Shown: positions 51,475 to 60,792, numbered from the stretch's first letter. The stretch is 64,000 nucleotides of DNA from Bacteroides cutis (GCF_900241005.1 NZ_OEST01000007.1:62001-126000), one strand, 5' to 3'. Notes: a model not told the origin generated them from the sequence alone. A program made the numbers and translations.

Positions 51475-52956
51475 ATGAGGTTTTTGAAAATGACAGGACT
51501 GCTGATGTTTTTAAGTATGTTGGCGGTGGGATGTAGTTCGGATGACGATGAAAAGGATGTGGTAGGCGGTGAGCCTGCCGAACTCTATGTGTATGTGCGC
51601 GATGCTTCGGACAATTATTTGCTGGAAGGAGTGGATGTGGAGTTTGTACAGAACAACAAGTTGCTTTGTACCGATACTACCGACGACTCCGGAGCTGCTT
51701 TGTGTAACAATAAGTACGATGGCCTTGTTTCCGGAATGGTAACCGTTAATATCAATGTGGAGGGATATAAGCCGTTTACGAAGACAGGCAATGTCACAGC
51801 CGGCGACAATGAGTGGGAAGTAAGTCTGATACCGGATGAAGACGCTCCTTCTTCGTCCTCATTGAACGTTACGTCTAAAGATGTAGAAGATTTGTACGGT
51901 ACGATTTCTATCCTGATACCCGAAAACGCGCGGTATGTACGTGTATCCGAAGGTACGAGCTATGATCCTGAGGATTATGAAGAATATAAAAACAGTAATT
52001 ACGGATATGGAACAACCACGCAGAATGTGACTTATACTAATTTGAAACCTGCGACCAAGTATACCTTTACAGTAGTTTCTTTTGATGACAGAGGGAAACA
52101 GTTGGATAAAAAGACCCTTACCGTCACTACCAAGGAGTTGTATAACCGTAGCGATTTTAAAGTAGATATCGTTGATTTCCTGACGTTACAGAGTGGTGTT
52201 TCGGTGACTCTTAAGGTAGCTCCCGCACACGGGTTCATAATGTCTTGTTACGAATTGGGCCAGGAACCGGCCAATGACTTGCAGGTGGTAAAGGAAGCAA
52301 TGAAAAATGGTACTGTCATAGGAGAAGATGGAAAGACAAAGATCGGTTATGTTACCGGACTGGATGCAGGAAAGGGCTATCGTGTCTATATTATACCTTT
52401 TGCGGAAAATAGAACTGATGTGGGAGGATACACTTACTTGGCTCCCGGAATAGTTTCTTCTATGGAATTGTATACTAAACGTGACAATTATCCTCCGAAG
52501 GCTACTGTAATAAAGGCCGGAAATACGAAAAGCTCATTCAGTTATCGGATATATTCAAGCAAGTTCAGTAATACAGCCAGTAATGTAGGATACTCTTTCT
52601 GCAGATCCTACAGAGGTGTTTTTGTGGAAGAATATGACCAGTTTGAGAATGAACCGGACATCGCGTGGGCAACGGTTTGCCAAAACCAAGGACTGGATGT
52701 GTTCAAGAGTTCGTATACATCTATCTATGAGATAGGCGGTTTAAACCTCTCTTCATGGTATGGTATCATAACACTGGGGTATCACGACCAAGAAGGAACG
52801 GATAATTCGGCTGTCATTTCCCGCTATAAATTCAAGTACGGCAGTTATGGTGTGACTCGTAACGTCGAAACCGGTGTCGCTTCTACCAAAGTATCCGGCA
52901 TCAAGTATGGCTCTGTTACGGATGACATGTTGAAAAGTGTACGTGTTTTGAAATAA
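51475..52956 (+). CDS. Surface-type lipoprotein with regulatory-like and fibronectin-type domains
   Basis: An in-frame ATG at 51400 lies inside the upstream terminator; the ATG at 51475 puts the signal peptide first (FLKMTGLLMFLSMLAVGC), giving 493 residues. The lipobox Cys is followed by SSDDDE, an acidic tract like the surface-export signal of Bacteroidota lipoproteins. An Ig-like CarboxypepD_reg segment (AELYVYVRDASDNYLLEGVD) is followed by two or three FN3-like domains (NVTYTNLKPATKYTFTVVSF, GYVTGLDAGKGYRVYIIPF). I do not recognise a function; adhesion or glycan binding is possible. Confidence 0.72.
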   Translation: MRFLKMTGLLMFLSMLAVGCSSDDDEKDVVGGEPAELYVYVRDASDNYLLEGVDVEFVQNNKLLCTDTTDDSGAALCNNKYDGLVSGMVTVNINVEGYKPFTKTGNVTAGDNEWEVSLIPDEDAPSSSSLNVTSKDVEDLYGTISILIPENARYVRVSEGTSYDPEDYEEYKNSNYGYGTTTQNVTYTNLKPATKYTFTVVSFDDRGKQLDKKTLTVTTKELYNRSDFKVDIVDFLTLQSGVSVTLKVAPAHGFIMSCYELGQEPANDLQVVKEAMKNGTVIGEDGKTKIGYVTGLDAGKGYRVYIIPFAENRTDVGGYTYLAPGIVSSMELYTKRDNYPPKATVIKAGNTKSSFSYRIYSSKFSNTASNVGYSFCRSYRGVFVEEYDQFENEPDIAWATVCQNQGLDVFKSSYTSIYEIGGLNLSSWYGIITLGYHDQEGTDNSAVISRYKFKYGSYGVTRNVETGVASTKVSGIKYGSVTDDMLKSVRVLK

Positions 52957-52967
52957 TGTAACGAATT

Positions 52968-53000
52968 CTTGAAGCAGGTACTTGGAAGACTTGCTTCAAG
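52968..53000. repeat. Stem-loop after the lipoprotein gene
   Basis: CTTGAAGCAGGT (52968-52979) pairs with ACTTGCTTCAAG (52989-53000) with one G-U pair and a 9-nt loop. No U-tract follows, so it may protect a 3' end rather than terminate. Confidence 0.6.
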
Positions 53001-53031
53001 GCAGATACACCTTAACAGGTTTTTATGAGTG

Positions 53032-53089
53032 AACCCTCTTCCTGCCTTTTCCGGTAATTGATTTATAGGGATTGGTGCGGGAGAGGGTT
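53032..53089. terminator. Possible bidirectional terminator between convergent genes
   Basis: AACCCTCTTCC (53032-53042) pairs with GGGAGAGGGTT (53079-53089), one G-U pair, 36-nt loop, followed by gttttgatt. It lies between the lipoprotein and the convergent regulator-like gene. Confidence 0.5.
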
Positions 53090-53107
53090 GTTTTGATTGT
53101 GTCTGAT

Positions 53108-54004
53108 TTATTTACAACCGGTCAGCTCCAGGATCTTCTTTTCCAGAGCCAGATCATCACTGTTCATTCTTGGGGTAGGGATATTACACATACGAATTAC
53201 GTCACCCTCGCGGCAAGTGTAGTTGTAATAGAGCAATTCGGTTTCGTCCAGTTCCTCGTATGGCTTCAATACACCTTGTTGTTGCAGGAATTTCTGGTGA
53301 TCGGTATCGTCGGTTTGCTTTACCAGAAGGATGCGGCGGGCTATGGGATTGAAATTGTAGTCGAAACATTGATAGATGCCACGCAAAAAGGGCGGACGGT
53401 CGAACAAGGGTAGTTTTAGGCAGATGTTGAACATCGAGAGTTGGGGCGATTGGCTTTCGTTGAAAGCCAGGTAAAGATGGCTCATGCCGTTCATCATTCC
53501 GAACCCCCAATGAGTGGTACCATGGGCGTTGGTATGTCCCACCTCAATGTAATTTCCGTTTTCGGCGGGAGCAATGAGATAAGGTTCTATCTTCAGGTCA
53601 TTGGTACTGGAAGATAGGCTATAGCTGGTATAAATACCGCTGTAATTGGCGATGTGGTTCACACTTCGGCGGGAGTTTTGCTCCAGTTCATCAAGGAAAG
53701 GATTTCGTCCGTCCGGCTGTTCTTTTACCGTCAGGTCTATGGAGAAAAGTTTCTGCTTCATTTGTGGAAGAGAACCCAGGAACTTCTTTTTCGACAGGTT
53801 ATTCACCCATATCAGGGCATTGTCCAAGGCATCATCTTCATCCATCCCTTTTTCCACATTCTTGAAATAGGTGGGGAACACAGTGGAATACATGGCGGAA
53901 AGTACACTGGGAGTGAGTTGGGTCTGTTCGGCCATCTCTTTCATCTTTACTCCCTTTTTGCGTAAGAAGGTAATACGGTCGTAGATTTCTTTCAATTCGT
54001 TCAT
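53108..54004 (-). CDS. Helix-turn-helix protein divergent from the aminoethylphosphonate genes, putative regulator
   Basis: The frame runs back to 54031, but a -7 box at 54029-54036 implies transcription starts near 54022, so the ATG at 54004 (MNELKEIYDRITFLRKKGVK) is preferred; 298 residues. Residues 1-45 look like a DNA-binding helix-turn-helix (GVKMKEMAEQTQLTPSVLSAM). The remaining 250 residues are not from a family I know; they contain YIEVGHTNAHGTTHWGFG and many aromatic residues and could bind a ligand. It is transcribed away from the DUF5690-phnX-phnW operon, the usual position for a local regulator. Function is inferred from that. Confidence 0.6.
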   Translation of the reverse strand: MNELKEIYDRITFLRKKGVKMKEMAEQTQLTPSVLSAMYSTVFPTYFKNVEKGMDEDDALDNALIWVNNLSKKKFLGSLPQMKQKLFSIDLTVKEQPDGRNPFLDELEQNSRRSVNHIANYSGIYTSYSLSSSTNDLKIEPYLIAPAENGNYIEVGHTNAHGTTHWGFGMMNGMSHLYLAFNESQSPQLSMFNICLKLPLFDRPPFLRGIYQCFDYNFNPIARRILLVKQTDDTDHQKFLQQQGVLKPYEELDETELLYYNYTCREGDVIRMCNIPTPRMNSDDLALEKKILELTGCK

Positions 54005-54028
54005 GCTTCTATGTCCATTAATGAATGG

Positions 54029-54036
54029 CAAAATTA
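54029..54036 (-). promoter_or_regulatory. -7 box for the putative regulator
   Basis: The minus strand reads TAATTTTG, 25 bp before the preferred start at 54004. It overlaps the longest possible frame and so rules against the start at 54031. Confidence 0.5.
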
Positions 54037-54197
54037 CTTTTCTTTTCCGATACCCAAATTTCTGTATCTTACTTTTTGTAAAAAATGTGTTTTCTTCTCC
54101 TTAGGGGACGTGTTACATTACAATTGCATGAATATTTCTGAATTATTTCGCATTTATTATTCCTGTTTTATTCATTTTTTGCTTCATAAGGCCTCCT

Positions 54198-54205
54198 TAC
54201 TTTTG
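54198..54205 (+). promoter_or_regulatory. -7 box for the aminoethylphosphonate operon
   Basis: TACTTTTG fits TAnnTTTG, 26 bp before the ATG at 54231, with T-rich sequence ending TTTTTTG upstream as a -33 region. Confidence 0.55.
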
Positions 54206-54230
54206 TCCCGTCAAAAAAACGAAGTAGAAT

Positions 54231-55592
54231 ATGAATTTATCACCGAATAAACAGATAGGGGGCAAAACAGTGGCGCAATGCAGAATGGCTGGAGAACATA
54301 CACCGGAATGGGTTTTTATTCTTTGGATGGGGGGAACAGCACTTTTGTCTTATTCGTTGGTTTATGCTTTACGTAAACCATTTACCGCTGCCGAATTTGA
54401 AGGATTGCAGATTGCCGGTATGGACTATAAAATTATAGTAAGTATCATCCAACTCATCGGTTACGTATGTGCGAAGTTGTTCGGCATTAAGTTCATCTCA
54501 GAGTTGAAACCGCAAAACCGGTTGAAGTTCATCATTGGCTCGGCAGCCTTGTCCGAAGCGTCGTTGCTGGCATTCGGATTACTACCTGTACCTTATAATA
54601 TAATAGCGCTCTTTTTCAATGGTCTTTCTTTAGGATGTATGTGGGGTGTGATATTCAGTTTCCTTGAAGGGCGGCGCACTACCGATATTTTGGCAAGTAT
54701 CATGGGGGTGAGCATGGCACTCAGCTCGGGTGTAGCCAAGAGTATGGGACTCTATGCGTTGAACCAACTTCATGTAAGCGAGTTTTGGATGCCTGCTTTG
54801 GTCGGTGCTTTGGCTTTCCCTTTGCTTTGCTTCATGGGGTGGATGATGACCAAGTTCCCACGTCCTACGGCTGTTGACATCGCTGCACGTTCCGAGCGGG
54901 TTACCCTCAATGGACAGCAACGGTGGAAACTGTTCAGGCAATATATGCCGTTGTTACTTTTACTCTTTATCGCCAATCTGATGCTTACTGTCCAGCGCGA
55001 CATCAAAGAAGATTTTATTGTCTGTATCATTGATGTGAGTGCTATTTCTTCCTGGCTTTTTGCCAAGCTCGATGCTATCGCTACTCTTGTGTTGCTGGGT
55101 ACGTTTGCGTTGCTTGCTTTCTGTGGTAATCATCTGAAAGTGCTCTGTCTATTGCTGGGACTTTCTACAGTAGGTACGGGTATATTGGCTTTGTTGGGTA
55201 CCGGACAAGTACAGATCTCCACCACCTTGTGGCTCTTTCTGCAAACGCTTTGTATAGATATAGCATATCTCAGTTTTCAGACTATCTTCTTTGAACGGTT
55301 CATCGCTTGTTTCAAGGTGAAGGGGAATGTGGGGTTCTTCATCATCACCATCGACTTCATCGGTTATGTGGGTACATTGGCATTGCTGCTTTTCAAAGAG
55401 TTGAAGGCTCCAGATGTGGATTGGGCGGTATTCTATAACGAAATGAGTGTCTTTGTGGGTGTGATCTGTTGCATTGCTTTCGTGGCATCTGCCATCTATG
55501 TGGTGCAGGCTAAACGGATGGGCGATACGCGGAAAAAAATATCCGGCACGGATAACTATAACGAATTATTAACTTTAAATCCTACGATATGA
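54231..55592 (+). CDS. DUF5690 major-facilitator-like transporter, probable aminoethylphosphonate permease
   Basis: The 453-residue protein has about 12 hydrophobic helices. The opening block LLSYSLVYALRKPFTAAEFEG resembles the sugar-phosphate (UhpT/UhpC) branch of the major facilitator superfamily, and the protein matches the DUF5690 family of Bacteroidota. It is the first gene of an operon with phnX and phnW, 44 bp ahead of phnX, so uptake of 2-aminoethylphosphonate or a related organophosphonate is the likely role. Known AEP permeases are often ABC or other types, which makes the substrate assignment tentative. Confidence 0.72.
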   Translation: MNLSPNKQIGGKTVAQCRMAGEHTPEWVFILWMGGTALLSYSLVYALRKPFTAAEFEGLQIAGMDYKIIVSIIQLIGYVCAKLFGIKFISELKPQNRLKFIIGSAALSEASLLAFGLLPVPYNIIALFFNGLSLGCMWGVIFSFLEGRRTTDILASIMGVSMALSSGVAKSMGLYALNQLHVSEFWMPALVGALAFPLLCFMGWMMTKFPRPTAVDIAARSERVTLNGQQRWKLFRQYMPLLLLLFIANLMLTVQRDIKEDFIVCIIDVSAISSWLFAKLDAIATLVLLGTFALLAFCGNHLKVLCLLLGLSTVGTGILALLGTGQVQISTTLWLFLQTLCIDIAYLSFQTIFFERFIACFKVKGNVGFFIITIDFIGYVGTLALLLFKELKAPDVDWAVFYNEMSVFVGVICCIAFVASAIYVVQAKRMGDTRKKISGTDNYNELLTLNPTI

Positions 55593-55636
55593 TAGATTTC
55601 AGTTTTACAAGAATGGGTAACATAAACAATAGCAAT

Positions 55637-56428
55637 ATGAAGAAAATAGAATGTGTGATAATGGACTGGGCAGGTACTGCCGTCGATTATGGATGTTTTG
55701 CACCGGTAGCGGCTTTCGTGGAAAGTTTCAAGCAGATGGGAGTGAATGTGACTCCTGCCGAAACACGTGCTCATATGGGACTGACTAAGATTGAGGAAAT
55801 CCGGGCCCTTTTCGCCATTGAGCGTGTAGCAGAGGAGTTCCATCGGAAATACGGGCGTACCCCTGATGAAAACGATGTGCGGGAATGCTATAAACGTTTC
55901 CAAGATGTGTTGTTCGCGACTTTGGAAGGCTATAGCAATCCTATTCCGGGTGTGGTGGAAGTGATTGCCGGTCTGCGCACCAAAGGCATCAAGATAGGAT
56001 CTACCACCGGATATACCAAGAGTATGATGGATGTGGTAATTCCCATAGCGGAGAAAAAAGGATACAAGACTGATACATGTGTCACATCGGATCATTTGCC
56101 CGGTGGCCGTCCCAAACCTTATATGATTTATCAGAACATGTGCCTGCTTGATGTGCCTTCCCGGTTTTCCGTATTGAAGTACGGAGACACTATTGCCGAT
56201 ATCCGTGAAGGCGTGAATGCCGGTGTATGGAGTGTGGGGGTGGTGATGGGGAGTAACGAACTGGGACTGAGTGAAGAGGAAACCCGTAACCTGTCTATGG
56301 GCGAACTGAAATGCCGTATGGCAAAAGTACGTGATCGTATGTATGCTGCCGGTGCCGACTATGTGGTGGATACCATAGCCGAACTCCCGATGCTGATTGA
56401 GGATATCAATGAGCGCATGGCATTGTGA
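55637..56428 (+). CDS. phnX: Phosphonoacetaldehyde hydrolase
   Basis: The frame begins at 55589, overlapping the permease, but the ATG at 55637 (MKKIECVIMDWAGTAVDYGC) gives the standard N-terminus and 263 residues. This HAD-superfamily enzyme splits phosphonoacetaldehyde into acetaldehyde and phosphate. DWAGT carries the Asp nucleophile, MGLTKIEEIRAL the Schiff-base lysine (about residue 53), GSTTGYT is HAD motif II and KYGDTIADIREG motif IV. It works directly after PhnW, encoded next. Confidence 0.93.
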   Translation: MKKIECVIMDWAGTAVDYGCFAPVAAFVESFKQMGVNVTPAETRAHMGLTKIEEIRALFAIERVAEEFHRKYGRTPDENDVRECYKRFQDVLFATLEGYSNPIPGVVEVIAGLRTKGIKIGSTTGYTKSMMDVVIPIAEKKGYKTDTCVTSDHLPGGRPKPYMIYQNMCLLDVPSRFSVLKYGDTIADIREGVNAGVWSVGVVMGSNELGLSEEETRNLSMGELKCRMAKVRDRMYAAGADYVVDTIAELPMLIEDINERMAL

Positions 56429-56465
56429 AAATCATCATTAACATTAATCACTAAATATTATCAAT

Positions 56466-57557
56466 ATGAGACCTTATTTACTTTTGACTCCCGGCCCTTT
56501 GACAACCACCGATACTGTAAAACAAGCCATGATGAGTGACTGGTGTACTTGGGATGAAGACTATAATCTGGATATTGTGGAAGTAATCCGTAAAGAATTG
56601 GTGGAGATTGCCACAAGTTGCCCTGAAGAGTATACCGCTGTATTGATGCAGGGTAGCGGAAGTTTTTGTGTGGAAGCTACTCTTGGCTCTGTTGTACGCT
56701 CTACGGATAAACTACTTGTAGCTACCAACGGTGCTTACGGTAAGCGTATGGGGGTGATTTCCGAATACTATCACATCGATTGCCACATGATGAAGTTTGA
56801 GGAAACCGAACCGGTGGATGCTATGAAGATTGACACTTATCTGAAAAAACATCCCGAGGTTACTCACGTTTCTGTGGTACATTGTGAAACAACCACTGGT
56901 GTACTTAATCCTCTTGAGGAGATTGCCGCTGTGGTAAAATCTCACGGTAAGGTACTGATTGTAGATGCCATGAGTAGTTTCGGTGGTGTACCTATAGACA
57001 TGGCCCGATCGGGTATCGATTTTATGATTAGTAGCGCCAACAAGTGTATTCAGGGAGTACCAGGATTTGGCTTTATCATTGCGCGCCGTTCGTTGTTGGA
57101 ACAATGTAAAGGTGTAGCCCGCTCACTTTCACTTGACCTCTACGATCAATGGGAAGTTATGGAAAAGGGATGTGGTAAATGGCGTTTTACTTCGCCTACC
57201 CATGTAGTACGGGCTTTTATGCAGGCGTTGAGTGAACTGAAGGCCGAAGGTGGTGTGAAAGCACGTTACGCCCGCTACTGCGAAAATCATCGCATACTGG
57301 TGAAAGGTATGCGCGCTTTGGGTTACAAGACCCTACTCTCTGATGATCAGCAATCTCCTGTTATCACCTCTTTCTATTATCCTTCTTCCGGCTTCAACTT
57401 CAAGGAGTTTTATCTGAAATTGAAAGCCAGGGGATTTGTTATCTATCCGGGTAAAATTTCACAAGCCGATACTTTCCGTATCGGAAATATAGGTGACGTT
57501 TATCCTGCCGATTTTGTGAAGTTGACGGAGGTTATTAAGGAAATCATGACAATATGA
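56466..57557 (+). CDS. phnW: 2-aminoethylphosphonate-pyruvate transaminase
   Basis: The 363-residue PLP enzyme moves the amino group of 2-aminoethylphosphonate to pyruvate, giving phosphonoacetaldehyde and alanine. [17 protein letters not shown] and [10 protein letters not shown] are the family's N-terminal hallmarks; GSGSFCVEA and [17 protein letters not shown] line the cofactor site, and the PLP lysine is in [14 protein letters not shown] (about 194). It completes the two-step AEP catabolic route with phnX, releasing phosphate and a two-carbon unit. Confidence 0.95.
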   Translation: MRPYLLLTPGPLTTTDTVKQAMMSDWCTWDEDYNLDIVEVIRKELVEIATSCPEEYTAVLMQGSGSFCVEATLGSVVRSTDKLLVATNGAYGKRMGVISEYYHIDCHMMKFEETEPVDAMKIDTYLKKHPEVTHVSVVHCETTTGVLNPLEEIAAVVKSHGKVLIVDAMSSFGGVPIDMARSGIDFMISSANKCIQGVPGFGFIIARRSLLEQCKGVARSLSLDLYDQWEVMEKGCGKWRFTSPTHVVRAFMQALSELKAEGGVKARYARYCENHRILVKGMRALGYKTLLSDDQQSPVITSFYYPSSGFNFKEFYLKLKARGFVIYPGKISQADTFRIGNIGDVYPADFVKLTEVIKEIMTI

Positions 57558-57590
57558 TCGCCATACTCCATAAATGGATAAAATGAACTT

Positions 57591-57630
57591 CCCACATATC
57601 GGTTTGTCCGCTCTACAACCGATATGCGGG
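57591..57630. terminator. Stem-loop between phnW and the outer-membrane barrel gene
   Basis: CCCACATATCGGTT (57591-57604) pairs with AACCGATATGCGGG (57617-57630) with one mismatch and a 12-nt loop. A/T-rich sequence flanks both sides, consistent with a shared terminator for convergent genes. Confidence 0.65.
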
Positions 57631-57669
57631 ATTTATATAAACTTCTGGCAAAAGGGGAATATTATTCCA

Positions 57670-58320
57670 TTATCGTCCGAATTGTAGAGCAAATCCCAGA
57701 TTAAAGAATGTGATGTTGTTTTTAAACCAACTATGATCGATCCCATCGTCATATCCGTTTGGGTCGGGATTGAACAGGCGTGCATCCGGATTGGCAAACC
57801 AATCGGCTGTCAACATATCGAAACGTAACATGCCTGATAGGTTATATTTGATATGAAACTCATATCCCATGCCGAATGATATTCCGCAATATCCCTTTTG
57901 GAAAAGATGTCCACGCCGTTGATCTCGTGTATAGGTTCTTTCCTGATAGTCCATGTATCCAATACCTAGCGAGAAGAAAGCCCCTTGATTACCATTGCTC
58001 CACAGATGGCGAAAGATGATATTGGGACGTATGTAATGTAGATGTGCCTTGTCCGGCAGGCATGCCATACGTAGATAATCATATTGAACTCCCACGGCAA
58101 AGTTCGGGAGGAAGTAATATCGTCCTTCCGTCATCAGGTCATAACCTACCCGGTTACCGTTTTTATTGAAAAAGTCATTCCGGTTTCCCTCTACGTATGG
58201 TAGAGACAATCCACCACCGAAGATGATGCTGTACTTTTGAGGTAAACATTCGCTTTGCGCTTGTATGTTCATTCCACAGAAAGTGAGGATGAAGACAGAA
58301 AAAGTGATGAGACGTTTCAT
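57670..58320 (-). CDS. Outer-membrane beta-barrel protein (porin-family fold)
   Basis: The ATG at 58320 (MKRLITFSVFILTFCGMNIQAQ) gives a clean signal peptide and 216 residues; the in-frame ATG five codons earlier overlaps the upstream gene. The mature part alternates polar and aromatic residues in strand-like blocks (YSIIFGGGLSLPYVEG, GMGYEFHIKYNLSGMLRFD) and ends FNLGFALQFGR with strand-like spacing. It is probably an eight-stranded OmpA/OmpX-like barrel. It follows the YgiQ gene by 1 bp and is likely co-transcribed. Function unknown. Confidence 0.75.
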   Translation of the reverse strand: MKRLITFSVFILTFCGMNIQAQSECLPQKYSIIFGGGLSLPYVEGNRNDFFNKNGNRVGYDLMTEGRYYFLPNFAVGVQYDYLRMACLPDKAHLHYIRPNIIFRHLWSNGNQGAFFSLGIGYMDYQERTYTRDQRRGHLFQKGYCGISFGMGYEFHIKYNLSGMLRFDMLTADWFANPDARLFNPDPNGYDDGIDHSWFKNNITFFNLGFALQFGR

Positions 58321-58321
58321 G

Positions 58322-60160
58322 TTATCGTTTTCCATATAGTTTGTCGATCAGGTCCTGTCTGCCAATTCGTCTCAGTTCATTGATAATGTTCTTTCGTTCC
58401 TCCGGCTTGTACCAGAAAAAGAATTGGCGCTGCGCCAGCTTTTCCCGTTGCGTCTTGGCGCTGAAAACAGGTTCCAGCGTGTAGGGGTGATAACCGGTAT
58501 ACCAGGCTTCGGTGGCAACTGTCATTGGAGTAGGGGTGAAGTCTTGTACTTGTTCCAAGTGGAAATCCAAACGTTTGGTGATGACGGCAAGCTCTGCCAT
58601 GTCTTCTTCCTTGCAGCCGGGATGACTGCTGATGAAGTAGGGAATGAGTTGCTGTCGCAAGCCTTCTTCGCGATTGATACGGTCGAATATTTTCTTGAAC
58701 TCTCCGAATTGGCTGAAGGGAGGTTTACGCATGAGGTTGAGTACTCGATCTGATGTATGTTCGGGAGCTACTTTCAGGCGGCCACTGACGTGGCGGGTTA
58801 TGAGTTCACGGGTATATTCGGCGGTACTTTGATTTACTTTGGGGTCTTTACATTGGTGTAAAAGTAAGTCATAGCGTACGCCACTGCCGATAAATGATTT
58901 CTTGATACCGGGCAATGCATCTACGGCATGATAGATATCGAGCAGAGGACGATGGTCTGTATTCAAGTTGGGACATACTTTGGGATGGATGCACGACGGA
59001 CGTTTGCATCTTTTGCAGAGTGCTTCATCTTTTCCTTTCATCTGGTACATGTTGGCTGAGGGACCTCCCAAGTCACTCAGATAACCTTTGAAGTCGGGTA
59101 GTTCCATGACAGCTTTCACCTCTTTCAGCACACTCTCCTTGCTACGGCTTACAATAAACTTGCCCTGATGCGCGGATATGGTACAGAAAGCACATCCTCC
59201 GAAACATCCTCGATGAAGATTGACGGAGAATTTTATCATGTCGTAAGCCGGAATACGCTTTCCTTTGTATTTAGGATGGGGAAGGCGGGTATAGGGCAAG
59301 TCGAATGAGCGATCGAGTTCCGCTTCCGTCAGTGGAGGATACGGTGGATTTACCACAACGGTCTGTGTACCTACTTTCTGTAAAATACGTGATGCCGCAT
59401 ATTTATTGCTTTCTTCCTCGATATGACGAAAGTTTGCAGCTTCTTTTTTTTTGTCTTTCAAACATTCTTCATGAGAGAAAAGTGTAATATCTCCTTCTTG
59501 GGGAACAACTTCCTTTTCAAGATAAACCATTTGTGGAATATTGGTAACAAGCTCTTTAAAGCTTTTTGGGGGAATATGAACTTCCGCAGACTTCAATCCT
59601 TCTGCAAGCGCTACAACCGGTTTTTCTCCCATACCGTAAATCAACAAATCGGCTCTGCTGTCAACCAGAATACTTGGACGTACTCGGTCTTGCCAATAAT
59701 CATAATGCGTCAATCGTCGCATACTCGCCTCTATACCCCCTAAAATGACGGGTACATCCGGGTAAAGCTTCTTTAGGATTTGAGTATAAACAATGGAAGG
59801 ATATTCAGGTCTCATATCGGGGCGGGCATCCGGAGTATAGGCATCATCACTGCGCAGACGTTTGTTGGCAGTATATTTATTAACCATACTGTCCATGCAA
59901 CCGGCACTGACACCAAAAAAAAGGCGGGGACGTCCCAACTTCTTGAAGTCGCGTAAATCATCGCGCCAGTTGGGTTGGGGGACAATAGCAACGCGTAATC
60001 CTTCTGCTTCAAGGATACGTCCGATAACAGCAGCGCCGAAAGATGGATGGTCTACATATGCGTCACCACTAAACAGGATAACGTCCAATTCATTCCAACC
60101 ACGCAATTCTACTTCTTTTTTGGTTGTAGGCAACCAATCTGTCAGTCGATATTCTTTCAT
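58322..60160 (-). CDS. YgiQ-family radical SAM protein
   Basis: The product has 612 residues from ATG 60160 (MKEYRLTDWLPTTKKEVE). The N-terminal half is cobalamin-binding-like or Rossmann (VILFSGDAYVDHPSFGAAVI). The radical SAM core has the cluster motif RGCFGGCAFCTISAHQG (C-x3-C-x2-C) near 325-341. A second cysteine-rich segment (LCKRCKRPSCIHPKVCPNL) may bind another cluster, and RRQFF-like charged sequence closes the protein. YgiQ proteins are widespread in anaerobes and of unknown reaction. The -7 box lies only about 6 bp from the ATG, suggesting a nearly leaderless mRNA. Confidence 0.88.
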   Translation of the reverse strand: MKEYRLTDWLPTTKKEVELRGWNELDVILFSGDAYVDHPSFGAAVIGRILEAEGLRVAIVPQPNWRDDLRDFKKLGRPRLFFGVSAGCMDSMVNKYTANKRLRSDDAYTPDARPDMRPEYPSIVYTQILKKLYPDVPVILGGIEASMRRLTHYDYWQDRVRPSILVDSRADLLIYGMGEKPVVALAEGLKSAEVHIPPKSFKELVTNIPQMVYLEKEVVPQEGDITLFSHEECLKDKKKEAANFRHIEEESNKYAASRILQKVGTQTVVVNPPYPPLTEAELDRSFDLPYTRLPHPKYKGKRIPAYDMIKFSVNLHRGCFGGCAFCTISAHQGKFIVSRSKESVLKEVKAVMELPDFKGYLSDLGGPSANMYQMKGKDEALCKRCKRPSCIHPKVCPNLNTDHRPLLDIYHAVDALPGIKKSFIGSGVRYDLLLHQCKDPKVNQSTAEYTRELITRHVSGRLKVAPEHTSDRVLNLMRKPPFSQFGEFKKIFDRINREEGLRQQLIPYFISSHPGCKEEDMAELAVITKRLDFHLEQVQDFTPTPMTVATEAWYTGYHPYTLEPVFSAKTQREKLAQRQFFFWYKPEERKNIINELRRIGRQDLIDKLYGKR

Positions 60161-60165
60161 GGCTG

Positions 60166-60173
60166 CAAAGATA
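60166..60173 (-). promoter_or_regulatory. -7 box immediately upstream of the YgiQ gene
   Basis: The minus strand reads TATCTTTG; the box ends 5 bp from the ATG at 60160. Confidence 0.5.
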
Positions 60174-60207
60174 GGCAATTAATGAGTAAATCACTAATCG
60201 CCAATCA

Positions 60208-60423
60208 TTAAATCATGGTGAACTGTACCGTCATCTGTTCGCCGTCATAAATCTCACGGAAACCGATATGCTGTTCGGCAAGATATTCTTTCAGGTCATT
60301 GAAAGCGGTTGCATTGTCCATAATGATTTCCAGCTTCTCACCCTTTCCGGCTTGACATATAGCTTTGACGGCAGGGATGAGAGGGCTGTAATGCTTTTGT
60401 CCACACGTATTGATGGTTTTCAT
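60208..60423 (-). CDS. TusA/YedF-like small protein lacking the catalytic cysteine
   Basis: The 71-residue protein has the two-layer TusA-like pattern: NTCGQKHYSPLIPAVKAI, then EKLEIIMDNATAFNDLKEYL and a C-terminal strand. In TusA the central motif is CPxP with the sulfur-carrying Cys. Here the aligned residue is Ser (YSPLIP, Ser13) and the only cysteines are at 7 and 23. It is therefore probably not a standard sulfurtransferase, or it uses Cys7. It overlaps the stop of the preceding gene by 4 bp and forms a two-gene operon with it. Confidence 0.65.
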   Translation of the reverse strand: MKTINTCGQKHYSPLIPAVKAICQAGKGEKLEIIMDNATAFNDLKEYLAEQHIGFREIYDGEQMTVQFTMI

Positions 60424-60740
60424 TTATTTTCTTCTTCTATGGTTTCTTGTTGGGAAAGCCATTGCAGATAGAGCTTGATGAGTTGTTGCAATCCGAACGC
60501 TTTCATGTTGTTATGATAGACCACGTCAATACAGAGGTCGAGCAGATCCTTGCTGTCTTCCTCTTGGGTGGCAATGAGAGAGCGGATATTCAGTTTCAGT
60601 TTGTCGAGCACAGTTTCATCTACGATACCGTTACTGTCGATGAGGTGGCGAAAAAGTCCATACTTCTCGATAGTAGCAAGGTTTTCTTCTGATATTTCTA
60701 AACTACGGGTTCCGCTGGGGTTGGTTTGTATAGTGTACAT
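60420..60740 (-). CDS. Hypothetical 106-residue protein, operon partner of the TusA-like gene
   Basis: This small acidic protein has no signal peptide or membrane segment and no motif I can name. It is predicted helical in the middle (ETVLDKLKLNIRSLIATQEE) and ends with a charged tail (SQQETIEEENK). A -7 box lies at 60793-60800, and the gene overlaps the TusA-like gene by 4 bp, so the two are translated together. Coding is supported by length, start context and tight coupling. Confidence 0.6.
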   Translation of the reverse strand: MYTIQTNPSGTRSLEISEENLATIEKYGLFRHLIDSNGIVDETVLDKLKLNIRSLIATQEEDSKDLLDLCIDVVYHNNMKAFGLQQLIKLYLQWLSQQETIEEENK

Positions 60741-60792
60741 GATATTGATGTTTTAATGATTAATGTTTAACGATTAATGGTCTCTGTTGGAA

